The notes under the pieces: generated by a model
What the model was told of the DNA's origin: nothing
Databases searched by the model: none
The model's input: only the letters and a program-made list of their open reading frames with translations
Position numbers and translations under genes: made by a program
Assembly (NCBI RefSeq): GCF_003268815.1
Contig: NZ_QLSV01000017.1
Span: 17,701 to 81,700 of the forward strand
Direction: 5' to 3'
DNA length: 64,000 nt
DNA from: Flavobacterium lacus
Lineage (GTDB): Bacteria; Bacteroidota; Bacteroidia; Flavobacteriales; Flavobacteriaceae
Shown: piece by piece, positions 51,420-59,154 of the stretch
Layout of the letters: each line of letters begins with the position of its first letter
Numbering within the stretch: the first letter of the stretch is position 1

Positions 51420-52031
51420 ATGAAAATAATCTGCATCGGAAGAAATTACACCAAACACATCGAAGAACTCCAAAACGAGCGACCCGATGAACCGGTCGTT
51501 TTTCTAAAACCCGACAGTGCCATTTTGCTCAAACAACATCCGTTTGTAATTCCCGAATTCAGCGATGACATTCACCACGAAGTCGAAATTCTAGTTCGAA
51601 TCAACAAAGTCGGCAAATATATCGATGCCAAATTTGCATCAAATTATTACGACGAAATTGGTCTTGGAATCGACTTCACCGCACGCGATTTACAAACAAG
51701 ACTCAAAGAAAAAGGTTTGCCTTGGGAAAAAGCCAAAGCTTTTGACGGTTCAGCGGTTATTGGTAGCTTTTTATCGAAAAAAGATTTCAGTTCCACAGAA
51801 AATATTAATTTTGAACTGAAATCTAACGGAAATACCGTTCAAAAGGGGAATACCAGCCATATGTTGTGGAAAATAGATGAACTTATTTCCTATGTTTCTC
51901 AGTTTTTCACGCTTAAAATTGGCGACATTATTTTTACCGGAACACCCGAAGGTGTGGCAAAAGTAAACCCAAACGACATCCTCGAAGGATTTATTGAAGA
52001 CAAAAAACTATTCCGAATTCAAGTAAAATAA
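51420..52031 (+). CDS. Fumarylacetoacetate hydrolase family protein
   Basis: 203 residues of the FAH superfamily of metal-dependent hydrolases and decarboxylases. The fold core is visible: KIICIGRNYTKHI, VVFLKPDSAIL, the metal-binding glutamates in HHEVEILVRI, the aspartate in GIDFTARDLQTR, KAFDGSAVIG and GDIIFTGTPEGVAKV. The family includes acylpyruvases and oxaloacetate decarboxylases; this short bacterial type most resembles fumarylpyruvate hydrolase/oxaloacetate decarboxylase. An octamer array lies exactly upstream of the ATG. Confidence 0.92.
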   Translation: MKIICIGRNYTKHIEELQNERPDEPVVFLKPDSAILLKQHPFVIPEFSDDIHHEVEILVRINKVGKYIDAKFASNYYDEIGLGIDFTARDLQTRLKEKGLPWEKAKAFDGSAVIGSFLSKKDFSSTENINFELKSNGNTVQKGNTSHMLWKIDELISYVSQFFTLKIGDIIFTGTPEGVAKVNPNDILEGFIEDKKLFRIQVK

Positions 52032-52035
52032 CAAA

Positions 52036-52380
52036 ATGGCATTAAACTATAATTTAGCTAAAGTCTATGCACTTTCAGACAACGATCCCGAGTTCGTTTT
52101 GCAAATAATTACTCTTTTTGTAAGCGAAATCCCGGAAGATTTAAAGTTTGTCAAACAAGGCATCGAAGAAAAAGACCACAAATTGGCCTACAGCTATGCA
52201 CACAAAATAAAACCCACACTCGATTTGTTGGGGATGAATGTAGCCTACGAAGAAATCCTTCAAGTTGAGGCATGGACAAAACGCGAAGGAAAACGTAAAG
52301 AAATAAAAGAGATTTTCAAAAGTATCGAAGATCAAGTAGAAAAAGCCGTCAAAGAAATTATTAAAGATTTCGATTTATAA
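52036..52380 (+). CDS. Hpt (histidine phosphotransfer) domain protein
   Basis: 114 residues forming a four-helix Hpt module with the phosphorylatable His56 in SYAHKIKPTLDLLG. Hpt proteins carry phosphate between receivers in multistep phosphorelays. It follows the FAH gene by 4 bp, so they are co-transcribed, although the functional link is unclear. No hybrid kinase lies nearby; the histidine kinase and response regulator at the window start could be partners, but this is speculative. A fold-back element follows at once. Confidence 0.88.
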   Translation: MALNYNLAKVYALSDNDPEFVLQIITLFVSEIPEDLKFVKQGIEEKDHKLAYSYAHKIKPTLDLLGMNVAYEEILQVEAWTKREGKRKEIKEIFKSIEDQVEKAVKEIIKDFDL

Positions 52381-52522
52381 GAAGCTATTCCGGCTATCCG
52401 CTGCAAGTCCTCACTAAAAAAACTATTTTTCTAAGTCAAAGAAAGAGCTTCCTTTGGTTGCTTTTTTTTGCCAAGAAAAATTAGTTTTTTAAGCTCCGGG
52501 CTTTCCGCTACTATCCGGGCTA
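52381..52522. repeat. Dispersed fold-back element, copy 3
   Basis: About 142 bp, from GAAGCTATTCCGGCTATCCG to CTATCCGGGCTA, with the core GGTTGCTTTTTTTTGCC followed by AAGAAAAA. It starts right after the Hpt stop codon. Imperfect arms as in copies 1 and 2. Confidence 0.85.
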
Positions 52523-52528
52523 GAAGAG

Positions 52529-52620
52529 TAGCTGAGACACTGAGTTCCTAAGTAGCTGAGTGATTTAGCAAAATAAAAATCTCAGTAACTCAGTCACTCA
52601 GCCACTCAGCACCTCAAAAG
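52529..52620. repeat. Inverted octamer arrays before cinA
   Basis: Left half: five 8-bp units at 52529-52568 (TAGCTGAG, ACACTGAG, TTCCTAAG, TAGCTGAG, TGATTTAG). A 12-bp spacer. Right half: five units at 52581-52620 (CTCAGTAA, CTCAGTCA, CTCAGCCA, CTCAGCAC, CTCAAAAG). The right half ends 1 bp before the cinA ATG. The halves are complementary in sense and could form a stem in the 5' region of the mRNA. Confidence 0.9.
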
Positions 52621-52621
52621 A

Positions 52622-53869
52622 ATGAAAGCAACCATCATCACCATCGGCGACGAAATTCTAATCGGTCAAATCACGGATACCAACTCCGGTTTCATCGCCA
52701 AAGCATTGAATAAAATTGGTGTTGATGTACACGAGATGATTTCTATTAGCGATGACAAAAACCATATTCTAGAAACCTTTGCTAAAGTGCAAAATCAAGT
52801 CGATTTTGTCATCATTACCGGTGGTTTAGGTCCAACTAAAGACGACATTACTAAAATCACTTTTTGTGATTATTTTCTTGATACTTTGGAACGTAATGAA
52901 GCAGTTGAAAATCACATCGTAGCACTTTTTACCAAAATGAATTTTGTGGTTTCTCAAGTCAATCTTGACCAAGCGTTGGTTCCGTCCAAATGTACTGTAT
53001 TACAAAACAACTTCGGGACCGCTCCCGGTATGTGGATGCAAAAAGAAAATACGGTGTTTGTTTCCTTACCAGGCGTTCCCTACGAGATGAAAGCAATTGT
53101 TACGAACGAACTCATTCCAAAAATAGTAAACGAGTACAAGCGGCCTTATATCCTTCACAAAACCATACTAACTTACGGTCAAGGAGAAAGTATAGTAGCA
53201 AAACGCATCGAAGAATGGGAGGATAAATTACCCACATTTGTAAAATTAGCCTATTTACCAAGTCCGGGAAGAGTGCGTTTGAGGCTATCTGCACGCGGTT
53301 TAGAGGAGTATTTTTTACATACAACAATCAACCGTTTGGTTACAGAGCTGCAAGAAATCATAAATGATATAATTGTTGGTTTTGAAGAGGACGAAAGTAT
53401 TGAAGTGGTTTTAGGAAAACTTTTAGCTCAAAAAGGCTTTACCCTTTCCACGGCAGAAAGTTGCACAGGAGGAAAAATTTCTGAAGTAATTACGTCGGTT
53501 TCCGGTTCATCAGCTTATTTTAGGGGGAGTATAGTTTCTTATGCAACCGATACAAAAGTTTCTATATTGAAAGTGAATCAATCAACTATTAACGCCTATT
53601 CTGTTGTAAGCAAACAAGTAGCCGAAGAAATGGCGTGTGGTGCGCAGAAATTACTTCAAACGGATTTTGCTATAGCAACCACCGGAAATGCAGGACCCGC
53701 TAAAGGAGATGCCGATGCTACTGTAGGAACCGTTTGTTTGGCAATTGCGACGCCCAAAGGAGTTTGTTCAGAGGTATATAATTTTGGTCAACCACGTCAA
53801 AAAGTGATTGACAGAGCAGTAAACAAAGGGCTTGAACTGCTTTTAAAAGAAATTTTAAAAAACTACTAA
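52622..53869 (+). CDS. cinA: CinA family protein (NMN deamidase-related)
   Basis: 415 residues in the two-domain CinA layout: an N-terminal molybdopterin-binding-like domain ([51 protein letters not shown]) and a C-terminal NMN-deamidase domain ([43 protein letters not shown]). Such proteins deamidate nicotinamide mononucleotide in NAD salvage; some are linked to competence. Key serines and GGLGP motifs are intact. The start is immediately preceded by octamer arrays. Confidence 0.93.
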   Translation: MKATIITIGDEILIGQITDTNSGFIAKALNKIGVDVHEMISISDDKNHILETFAKVQNQVDFVIITGGLGPTKDDITKITFCDYFLDTLERNEAVENHIVALFTKMNFVVSQVNLDQALVPSKCTVLQNNFGTAPGMWMQKENTVFVSLPGVPYEMKAIVTNELIPKIVNEYKRPYILHKTILTYGQGESIVAKRIEEWEDKLPTFVKLAYLPSPGRVRLRLSARGLEEYFLHTTINRLVTELQEIINDIIVGFEEDESIEVVLGKLLAQKGFTLSTAESCTGGKISEVITSVSGSSAYFRGSIVSYATDTKVSILKVNQSTINAYSVVSKQVAEEMACGAQKLLQTDFAIATTGNAGPAKGDADATVGTVCLAIATPKGVCSEVYNFGQPRQKVIDRAVNKGLELLLKEILKNY

Positions 53870-53943
53870 ATTTTGTTTGTGTAATAGATTAGTTTTTTGT
53901 TTCTTTGCACCCTGATTTTGAATAACGATAAAAGATAAGCATA

Positions 53944-54180
53944 ATGTCAAGAGTTTGTGACCTTACGGGTAAAAGAGCGATGGTAGGAAACAATGTTTCT
54001 CACGCGATGAACAAAACTAAGAGAAAGTTTTCTGTAAACTTAGTTAAAAAACGTTTCTATCTTGCTGAAGAAGACAGATGGATTTCGCTTAGAGTAGCAG
54101 CGTCTACTATTAAAACAATTAATAAAAAAGGGTTAGCCGCAGTATTGAAAGATGCAAAAGCTAAAGGATTTATTTCTTAA
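53944..54180 (+). CDS. rpmB: Ribosomal protein bL28
   Basis: 78 residues of bL28: [20 protein letters not shown], the [15 protein letters not shown] core and a C-terminal lysine-rich helix. Part of the large ribosomal subunit. It heads the cluster rpmB-rpmG-DUF4295, spaced 26 and 8 bp, which is characteristic of Bacteroidetes. Start fixed by the conserved MSRVCDLTG. Confidence 0.97.
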   Translation: MSRVCDLTGKRAMVGNNVSHAMNKTKRKFSVNLVKKRFYLAEEDRWISLRVAASTIKTINKKGLAAVLKDAKAKGFIS

Positions 54181-54206
54181 TTCCACCCTATTAAATATAC
54201 AGAAAA

Positions 54207-54389
54207 ATGGCAAAGAAAGGCAATAGAATCCAAGTAATTTTAGAGTGTACAGAGCACAAAACTTCAGGTGTACCTGGAACGTCTCGTTATATCACGACTA
54301 AAAACAAAAAGAATACTCCAGATAGATTAGAGATTAAAAAATTTAATCCAATCTTGAAAAAAGTAACTGTTCATAAAGAAATTAAATAA
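54207..54389 (+). CDS. rpmG: Ribosomal protein bL33
   Basis: 60 residues of bL33: [20 protein letters not shown], then [20 protein letters not shown] and [16 protein letters not shown]. The zinc-binding cysteine pairs are reduced (only C14 is obvious), i.e. a zinc-independent type. Component of the 50S subunit; second gene of the rpmB cluster. Confidence 0.97.
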   Translation: MAKKGNRIQVILECTEHKTSGVPGTSRYITTKNKKNTPDRLEIKKFNPILKKVTVHKEIK

Positions 54390-54397
54390 GATAAGAA

Positions 54398-54550
54398 ATG
54401 GCAAAGAAAACCGTAGCAACGTTACAAACAGCGTCAAAAAGATTAACTAAAGCCATTAAAATGGTAAAATCTCCAAAAACCGGAGCTTATACTTTTGTTG
54501 AATCTGTAATGGCTCCTGAACTAGTAGACAATTTCTTAACTAAGAAATAA
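54398..54550 (+). CDS. DUF4295 small protein
   Basis: 50 residues, ATG 54398 to TAA 54550, starting MAKKTVATLQTASKRLTKAI and ending PELVDNFLTKK, matching DUF4295. This protein almost always follows rpmG in Bacteroidetes and is likely ribosome-associated; its role is unknown. It lies 8 bp after rpmG and before a strong terminator, so it ends the ribosomal operon. Confidence 0.93.
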   Translation: MAKKTVATLQTASKRLTKAIKMVKSPKTGAYTFVESVMAPELVDNFLTKK

Positions 54551-54571
54551 TTTACTTACCGTATTATAGTT

Positions 54572-54598
54572 AAAGCTACTTTCATCGAAAGTAGCTTT
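54572..54598 (+). terminator. Rho-independent terminator of the rpmB-rpmG-DUF4295 operon
   Basis: Perfect 12-bp arms AAAGCTACTTTC (54572-54583) and GAAAGTAGCTTT (54587-54598) with a 3-base loop and a T run. Confidence 0.92.
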
Positions 54599-54605
54599 TT
54601 TATTT

Positions 54606-54613
54606 TATCTTTG
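54606..54613 (+). promoter_or_regulatory. Predicted -7 promoter box of ftsY
   Basis: TATCTTTG, an exact TAnnTTTG match, immediately after the upstream terminator and 37 bp before the ftsY ATG. Confidence 0.55.
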
Positions 54614-54650
54614 TAACAATAATAGAGTATCAAAAATAATAAACCAGAAT

Positions 54651-55604
54651 ATGAGTTTTTTCAAACGAATATTTTCATCCGAAAAAAAAGAAACGTTAGA
54701 TAAAGGTTTAGAACAAACCAAAACCTCTTTTTTTGCTAAGTTAACCAAAGCCGTTGCCGGAAAATCAACCGTTGACGAAGATGTTTTGGATAATTTAGAA
54801 GAAGTATTAGTTTCGTCAGATGTGGGTGTAAAAACCACATTAAAAATAATCGACCGAATTGAAGCACGAGTTGCTCGCGATAAATACTTAGGAACCGAAG
54901 AACTCAATAAAATTCTTCGAGAAGAAATAGCCGGACTTTTATCAGAGACAAATTCTGGAGAGGCAACGGAATTTGATGTGCCGGCCAACAAAAAGCCGTA
55001 TGTCATCATGGTAGTTGGCGTGAATGGTGTAGGAAAAACAACCACCATTGGAAAATTAGCCTATCAATTTAAAAAAGCCGGACACAAAGTGGTTTTAGGT
55101 GCGGGCGATACTTTTAGAGCTGCTGCCATTGACCAATTGCAAATTTGGGCCGATCGAGTTGGCGTGCCTATTGTGAAACAACAAATGGGAAGTGATCCTG
55201 CATCCGTAGCCTTTGATACATTGCAAAGTGCTGTAACGCAAGGAGCCGATGTGGTTATTATCGATACCGCTGGCCGACTTCATAACAAAGTTAACTTAAT
55301 GAACGAGCTAACCAAAGTAAAACGCGTAATGCAAAAAGTGGTTGGTGATGCTCCGCACGATGTATTATTGGTGTTAGATGGATCAACCGGTCAAAATGCG
55401 TTTGAACAAGCCAGAGAGTTTACTGCAGCCACCGAAGTTTCGTGTTTAGCCGTAACCAAATTAGATGGAACAGCCAAAGGCGGGGTGGTTATTGGAATCT
55501 CCGACCAATTTCAAATTCCTGTAAAATATATTGGAGTAGGTGAGGGCATCGAAGACCTTCAAGTGTTCAATAAATACGAGTTTGTAGACTCCTTTTTTAA
55601 ATAA
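54651..55604 (+). CDS. ftsY: Signal recognition particle receptor FtsY
   Basis: 317 residues, the short NG-only form without the long acidic A domain of E. coli FtsY. N domain helices are followed by the G domain: GVNGVGKTTTIGKLAY (P-loop, about 124-139), DTFRAAAIDQLQ (G2), DTAGRLHNK (G3), TKLDGTAKGGV (G4). It docks the SRP-ribosome complex at the membrane for co-translational insertion. It has its own promoter and is followed by a coupled membrane-protein gene. Confidence 0.97.
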   Translation: MSFFKRIFSSEKKETLDKGLEQTKTSFFAKLTKAVAGKSTVDEDVLDNLEEVLVSSDVGVKTTLKIIDRIEARVARDKYLGTEELNKILREEIAGLLSETNSGEATEFDVPANKKPYVIMVVGVNGVGKTTTIGKLAYQFKKAGHKVVLGAGDTFRAAAIDQLQIWADRVGVPIVKQQMGSDPASVAFDTLQSAVTQGADVVIIDTAGRLHNKVNLMNELTKVKRVMQKVVGDAPHDVLLVLDGSTGQNAFEQAREFTAATEVSCLAVTKLDGTAKGGVVIGISDQFQIPVKYIGVGEGIEDLQVFNKYEFVDSFFK

Positions 55605-55897
55605 TGGAAGAACCAAAAGTTTTTAATAAGTACTTAGTTTCGTTAACCAAAATTGCTTCGGTTTATTGTTTTTTCTTTATTGTACTAAAGTCAATTGCAT
55701 TATTTCGAGGAGCATGGATGATTCCAAATATCATCTTAACTGTCCCATTTATAATCTTGGGAATTTTAACAGCTTATACAATTCTGTATAAAAAATATTC
55801 TTGGACAATTACAATAATCGCAATCGCAGTTATTATTGCTGTTCGGTATTACGAAGTGGGTTGGGTTTATTTTTTGCAAGATAAATATGGAAACTAA
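55604..55897 (+). CDS. Small membrane protein of unknown function
   Basis: 97 residues with about three hydrophobic helices: SLTKIASVYCFFFIVLKSIAL (positions 13-33, shortened), IILTVPFIILGILTAYTILY and WTITIIAIAVIIAVRYY. Its start overlaps the ftsY stop by one base (TAATG), so it is translated with ftsY. Probably an inner-membrane protein; no family recognised. Links to protein insertion would be guesswork from position alone. Confidence 0.75.
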   Translation: MEEPKVFNKYLVSLTKIASVYCFFFIVLKSIALFRGAWMIPNIILTVPFIILGILTAYTILYKKYSWTITIIAIAVIIAVRYYEVGWVYFLQDKYGN

Positions 55898-55920
55898 ATT
55901 ATAAAGCTATTATTTCAAAA

Positions 55921-56796
55921 ATGAATAATGATATTATTTCAATTATTTCAGTTTCTGAATTAAAAGCACTCTACAAAGCTGCTGATTTACTTATTCTTGA
56001 TGTAAGCAATGGAAAAGAGGCCCAATCAAATTACAATCAAAAACATGTAGACGGAGCAATTTTTGTTGATCTAAATTCACAACTTGCCGACATTAAAGAG
56101 GATGTATCTATAGGTGGAAGACATCCTTTGCCATCCATCGAAAATTTTTCTAAACTACTTTCAAGTATAGGAATCACGGCTGAAAAACATATTGTTCTTT
56201 ACGATGATAAATATGGGTCAAATGCTGCTGCTCGAATGTGGTGGATGCTAAAATCAATCGGACACGAAAAAGTGCAAGTGCTTAATGGTGGTTTGCAAGA
56301 AGCAGAAAAACATAATTTTCTAATAAACTCAAAAATAGTCAGTCCAATTCCAGCTACAGAATATGAAATTGAAAAGTGGAAATTACCATTAGCAACAATT
56401 GATGAAGTTGAAAATGCTTCAATCAATCAAGATGGTTTGATTATTGATGTTCGTGAAGCCCAAAGATTTAATGGTGAAGTTGAACCAATTGATCTGATAG
56501 CCGGTCATATTCCAAACGCAATCAATATTCCTTTCGCTTCAAATTTAGATGAAAACGGACTTTTCTTGTCGTCCGAAAAATTAAAAGAAAAATATAAAAG
56601 TATCTTCGAAAATAAAAAATCTAGCGAAATTATAGTACATTGTGGTTCTGGAGTAACGGCTTGTCATACCTTATTAGCAATGGCTTATGCCGGATTTGAA
56701 ATTCCAAAATTGTATGTGGGTTCGTGGAGTGAGTGGAGTAGGAATGACAAGCCACTTGCAGTTGGTAAATCTTTATTCAATAAATCACCACAATAA
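55921..56796 (+). CDS. Two-domain rhodanese-type sulfurtransferase
   Basis: 291 residues with tandem rhodanese domains: an inactive N-terminal one (ILDVSNGKEAQSNYNQKHVDGAIFVDL, about 26-52) and a catalytic one whose loop HCGSGVTACH holds the active cysteine (about residue 241) that carries the persulfide. The GSGVT loop resembles 3-mercaptopyruvate sulfurtransferase SseA-like enzymes. It transfers sulfane sulfur, for example in cyanide detoxification or tRNA thiolation. No tight operon partner; no clear terminator in the following 229-bp gap. Confidence 0.93.
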   Translation: MNNDIISIISVSELKALYKAADLLILDVSNGKEAQSNYNQKHVDGAIFVDLNSQLADIKEDVSIGGRHPLPSIENFSKLLSSIGITAEKHIVLYDDKYGSNAAARMWWMLKSIGHEKVQVLNGGLQEAEKHNFLINSKIVSPIPATEYEIEKWKLPLATIDEVENASINQDGLIIDVREAQRFNGEVEPIDLIAGHIPNAINIPFASNLDENGLFLSSEKLKEKYKSIFENKKSSEIIVHCGSGVTACHTLLAMAYAGFEIPKLYVGSWSEWSRNDKPLAVGKSLFNKSPQ

Positions 56797-57025
56797 TCTT
56801 TCCCTATAACTAATTTGTCACAATGATTTATCACAAAATTTAATCGAATAACGACCATTTTATTGATTACAATAATGTAATTCTTCTTCACAAAATAAGC
56901 GGAAAACAGTTCTTTATAACTTGCGATTTTATACCAACGTAGACTCAATATTTTTATAAAGGTTTAATCAAATTTACTTTTTATTCCTTCAAAATAATTG
57001 TAATTTTAAACTTTATTTTATAACG

Positions 57026-57445
57026 ATGAAACCACTTTTTTTTTTCCTTCTTTTTTCAGCTTTATTTATTTCTTGTCAAGAAAAAGTTTCACCCGATTCC
57101 ATTTCGAAAATAAATGGTTATTGGGAAATTAAAAAAGTGCAACTGCCTGATGGTCAGAAAAAAGAATATTCAATTAACGAAACTGTTGATTATATCGAAT
57201 GGAATGGCACTAGCGGTTTTCGCAAAAAAGTAAAACCACAATTTGATGGGAAATATTTAACCAATGATGAGTTGGAAGCCATACATATAAAGGACAGTTC
57301 CGGCATTTTTCAAATACATTACAAAACCGATTTTGCTCGATGGAGCGAAGAAATTGTATCGTTGACCGATAGCATTTTAGTACTCAAAAACAAGCAAAAT
57401 TTAGAATACCATTACAAACGATTCAAACCCATTTCTATCCAATAA
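57026..57445 (+). CDS. Small lipoprotein of unknown function
   Basis: 139 residues. The signal peptide MKPLFFFLLFSALFISCQEK has a lipobox with the lipidated cysteine at 17. The mature part (INGYWEIKKVQLPDGQKKEY, VDYIEWNGTSGFRKKV, LKNKQNLEYHYKRF) is beta-rich and looks lipocalin-like, a frequent type of Bacteroidetes lipoprotein. Its stop overlaps the next start (TAATG), so the two are coupled. The partner is the DUF721 protein. Confidence 0.8.
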   Translation: MKPLFFFLLFSALFISCQEKVSPDSISKINGYWEIKKVQLPDGQKKEYSINETVDYIEWNGTSGFRKKVKPQFDGKYLTNDELEAIHIKDSSGIFQIHYKTDFARWSEEIVSLTDSILVLKNKQNLEYHYKRFKPISIQ

Positions 57446-57741
57446 TGGCCAAACGATTAAGTAACGAAAGCCCAATTTCCGACGTACTCAAAGCGTTTAT
57501 TGAAAACAATAAACTCCAGTCCGGTATGGACAAAATCGACGTGGAGAAAGCATGGAAAGACTTGATGGGAAATGGCGTTAACACCTATACCAAAGAAGTA
57601 ATCCTCAAAGGAACAACACTTTATGTTACACTTTCTTCCTCCGTTTTGCGTGAAGAACTTAGTCATGGAAAGCAAAAAATAATCATGATGCTCAACGACG
57701 AATTACGAAAAGATGTAGTGAAGGAATTGGTACTGAGATAA
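57445..57741 (+). CDS. DUF721 (DciA-like) protein
   Basis: 98 residues of the DUF721/DciA family: SDVLKAFIENNKLQSGMDKI, DVEKAWKDLMGNGVNTYTKEV, then GTTLYVTLSSSVLREELSHG and the C-terminal helix LRKDVVKELVL. DciA proteins load replicative helicase in many bacteria; the Bacteroidetes DUF721 proteins are usually next to recF, which is not the case here. Coupled to the lipoprotein gene upstream. Confidence 0.85.
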   Translation: MAKRLSNESPISDVLKAFIENNKLQSGMDKIDVEKAWKDLMGNGVNTYTKEVILKGTTLYVTLSSSVLREELSHGKQKIIMMLNDELRKDVVKELVLR

Positions 57742-57743
57742 AA

Positions 57744-57767
57744 AAAACTCCCGTTTCCGAGAGTTTT
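57744..57767 (+). terminator. Probable terminator after DUF721
   Basis: Arms AAAACTC (57744-57750) and GAGTTTT (57761-57767), short and with a 10-base loop. It starts 3 bp after the stop. On the minus strand it would face the aceA stop at 57800. Confidence 0.55.
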
Positions 57768-57799
57768 AATGGTTAACCTGAACAAAAAAATTAATTAAA

Positions 57800-59077
57800 C
57801 TAAAATTGTGCTGTTTCAGTCGAATCTTTCATAGCTGTGGTAGTTGAGAGTCCTGCTGTAACTGTATTTTGAACTTCGTCGAAGTAGCTAGTTCCAACAA
57901 AATTTTGGTGTTTTACCGCTTTAAATCCTTCTTTTTGAAGTGCAAATTCTCTTTCTTGTAATTCTGAATAACCAGCCATTCCACGTTTTTTGTAAGCTAA
58001 AGCTAATTCAAACATGGAAGTGTTCAACGCATGGAATCCAGCTAACGTAATAAATTGAAATTTATAACCCATCTCAGCTAATTCTTCTCTAAATGTCTCC
58101 ATTTCTGGAACCGACAATTTTGCTGCCCAGTTGAAGGACGGGGAGCAATTGTAAGCTAACATTTTTCCAGGGAATTTAGCATGTATTCCTTCGGCAAATT
58201 TTCGGGCATAATCCAAATCAGGATTTGAAGTTTCCATCCAAATTAAATCGGCATAGAGAGCATAAGATAATCCTCGGTCTATTCCTTGTTCAATGCCACA
58301 GTTTACGTAAAAGAAGCCTTCTGGAGTTCTTTCACCTGTTATAAATTTTCTGTCGCGTTCGTCAACATCGCTTGTGATTAAGTTGGCTGCATCAGCGTCA
58401 GTTCTAGCCACTATTAAACTGGGAACATTCATCACATCGGCAGCTAAACGAGCAGCGATTAATTTGTTTATTGCTTCTTGCGTTGGAACCAAAACTTTTC
58501 CGCCAAGATGCCCACATTTTTTTGCAGAAGATAATTGATCTTCAAAATGAACTCCTGATGCTCCTGCTTCAATCATACTTTTCATCAGTTCAAACGCATT
58601 TAAGTTACCACCAAAACCGGCTTCGGCATCAGCTACAATTGGAACTAAATAGTCTTTTTTGTTTTCGATTTTATTAACGGTTTGAATTTGATCAGCACGC
58701 AATAAAGCATTGTTGATTTTTTTTACAACAATAGGAACACTATTCGCTGGATATAAAGATTGGTCCGGATACATTTCACCTGCTATATTGGCATCAGCAG
58801 CCACTTGCCAACCACTTAAATAAATGGCTTCTAAACCGGCTTCAACTTCTTGAATAGCCTGATTTCCTGTCAATGCACCAAGTCCCGCAACCCAATCTTG
58901 ACTGTTTAATTTTTTCCAAAGAATTTCTGAACCCCGACGAGCGATGGAATGTTCTATTTGATAAGAACCTTGCAAGGTTACTACTTTTGCGGCAGTGTAA
59001 GGTCTTTCAATTCCTTTCCATCTTGGGTTGGTTGTCCAATCTGCAATTAATGCTTGAATTCTGTCTTCTGTTTTCAT
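57800..59077 (-). CDS. aceA: Isocitrate lyase
   Basis: 425 residues. It splits isocitrate into succinate and glyoxylate, the entry to the glyoxylate shunt. The catalytic loop K186-K-C188-G-H190 holds the general-base cysteine; [19 protein letters not shown] and [14 protein letters not shown] carry metal and substrate ligands; NCSPSFNW is the conserved C-terminal loop. It lies downstream of aceB (76-bp gap with a hairpin) and is probably co-transcribed with it under the divergent RamB-like regulator. Confidence 0.97.
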   Translation of the reverse strand: MKTEDRIQALIADWTTNPRWKGIERPYTAAKVVTLQGSYQIEHSIARRGSEILWKKLNSQDWVAGLGALTGNQAIQEVEAGLEAIYLSGWQVAADANIAGEMYPDQSLYPANSVPIVVKKINNALLRADQIQTVNKIENKKDYLVPIVADAEAGFGGNLNAFELMKSMIEAGASGVHFEDQLSSAKKCGHLGGKVLVPTQEAINKLIAARLAADVMNVPSLIVARTDADAANLITSDVDERDRKFITGERTPEGFFYVNCGIEQGIDRGLSYALYADLIWMETSNPDLDYARKFAEGIHAKFPGKMLAYNCSPSFNWAAKLSVPEMETFREELAEMGYKFQFITLAGFHALNTSMFELALAYKKRGMAGYSELQEREFALQKEGFKAVKHQNFVGTSYFDEVQNTVTAGLSTTTAMKDSTETAQF

Positions 59078-59122
59078 ACTTTTGTACTGTTTAGATAGTT
59101 ATTTAATTAATTATTTATTTGG

Positions 59123-59154
59123 AAACTGTCGAATGTTACAGCATTCGGCAGTTT
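59123..59154 (-). promoter_or_regulatory. Intercistronic hairpin between aceB and aceA
   Basis: Arms AAACTGTCGAATG (59123-59135) and CATTCGGCAGTTT (59142-59154), one mismatch, loop of 6. On the minus strand it follows the aceB stop codon directly, and the T-rich side needed for termination is on the other strand, so it is more likely a processing or stability element than a terminator. Confidence 0.55.
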
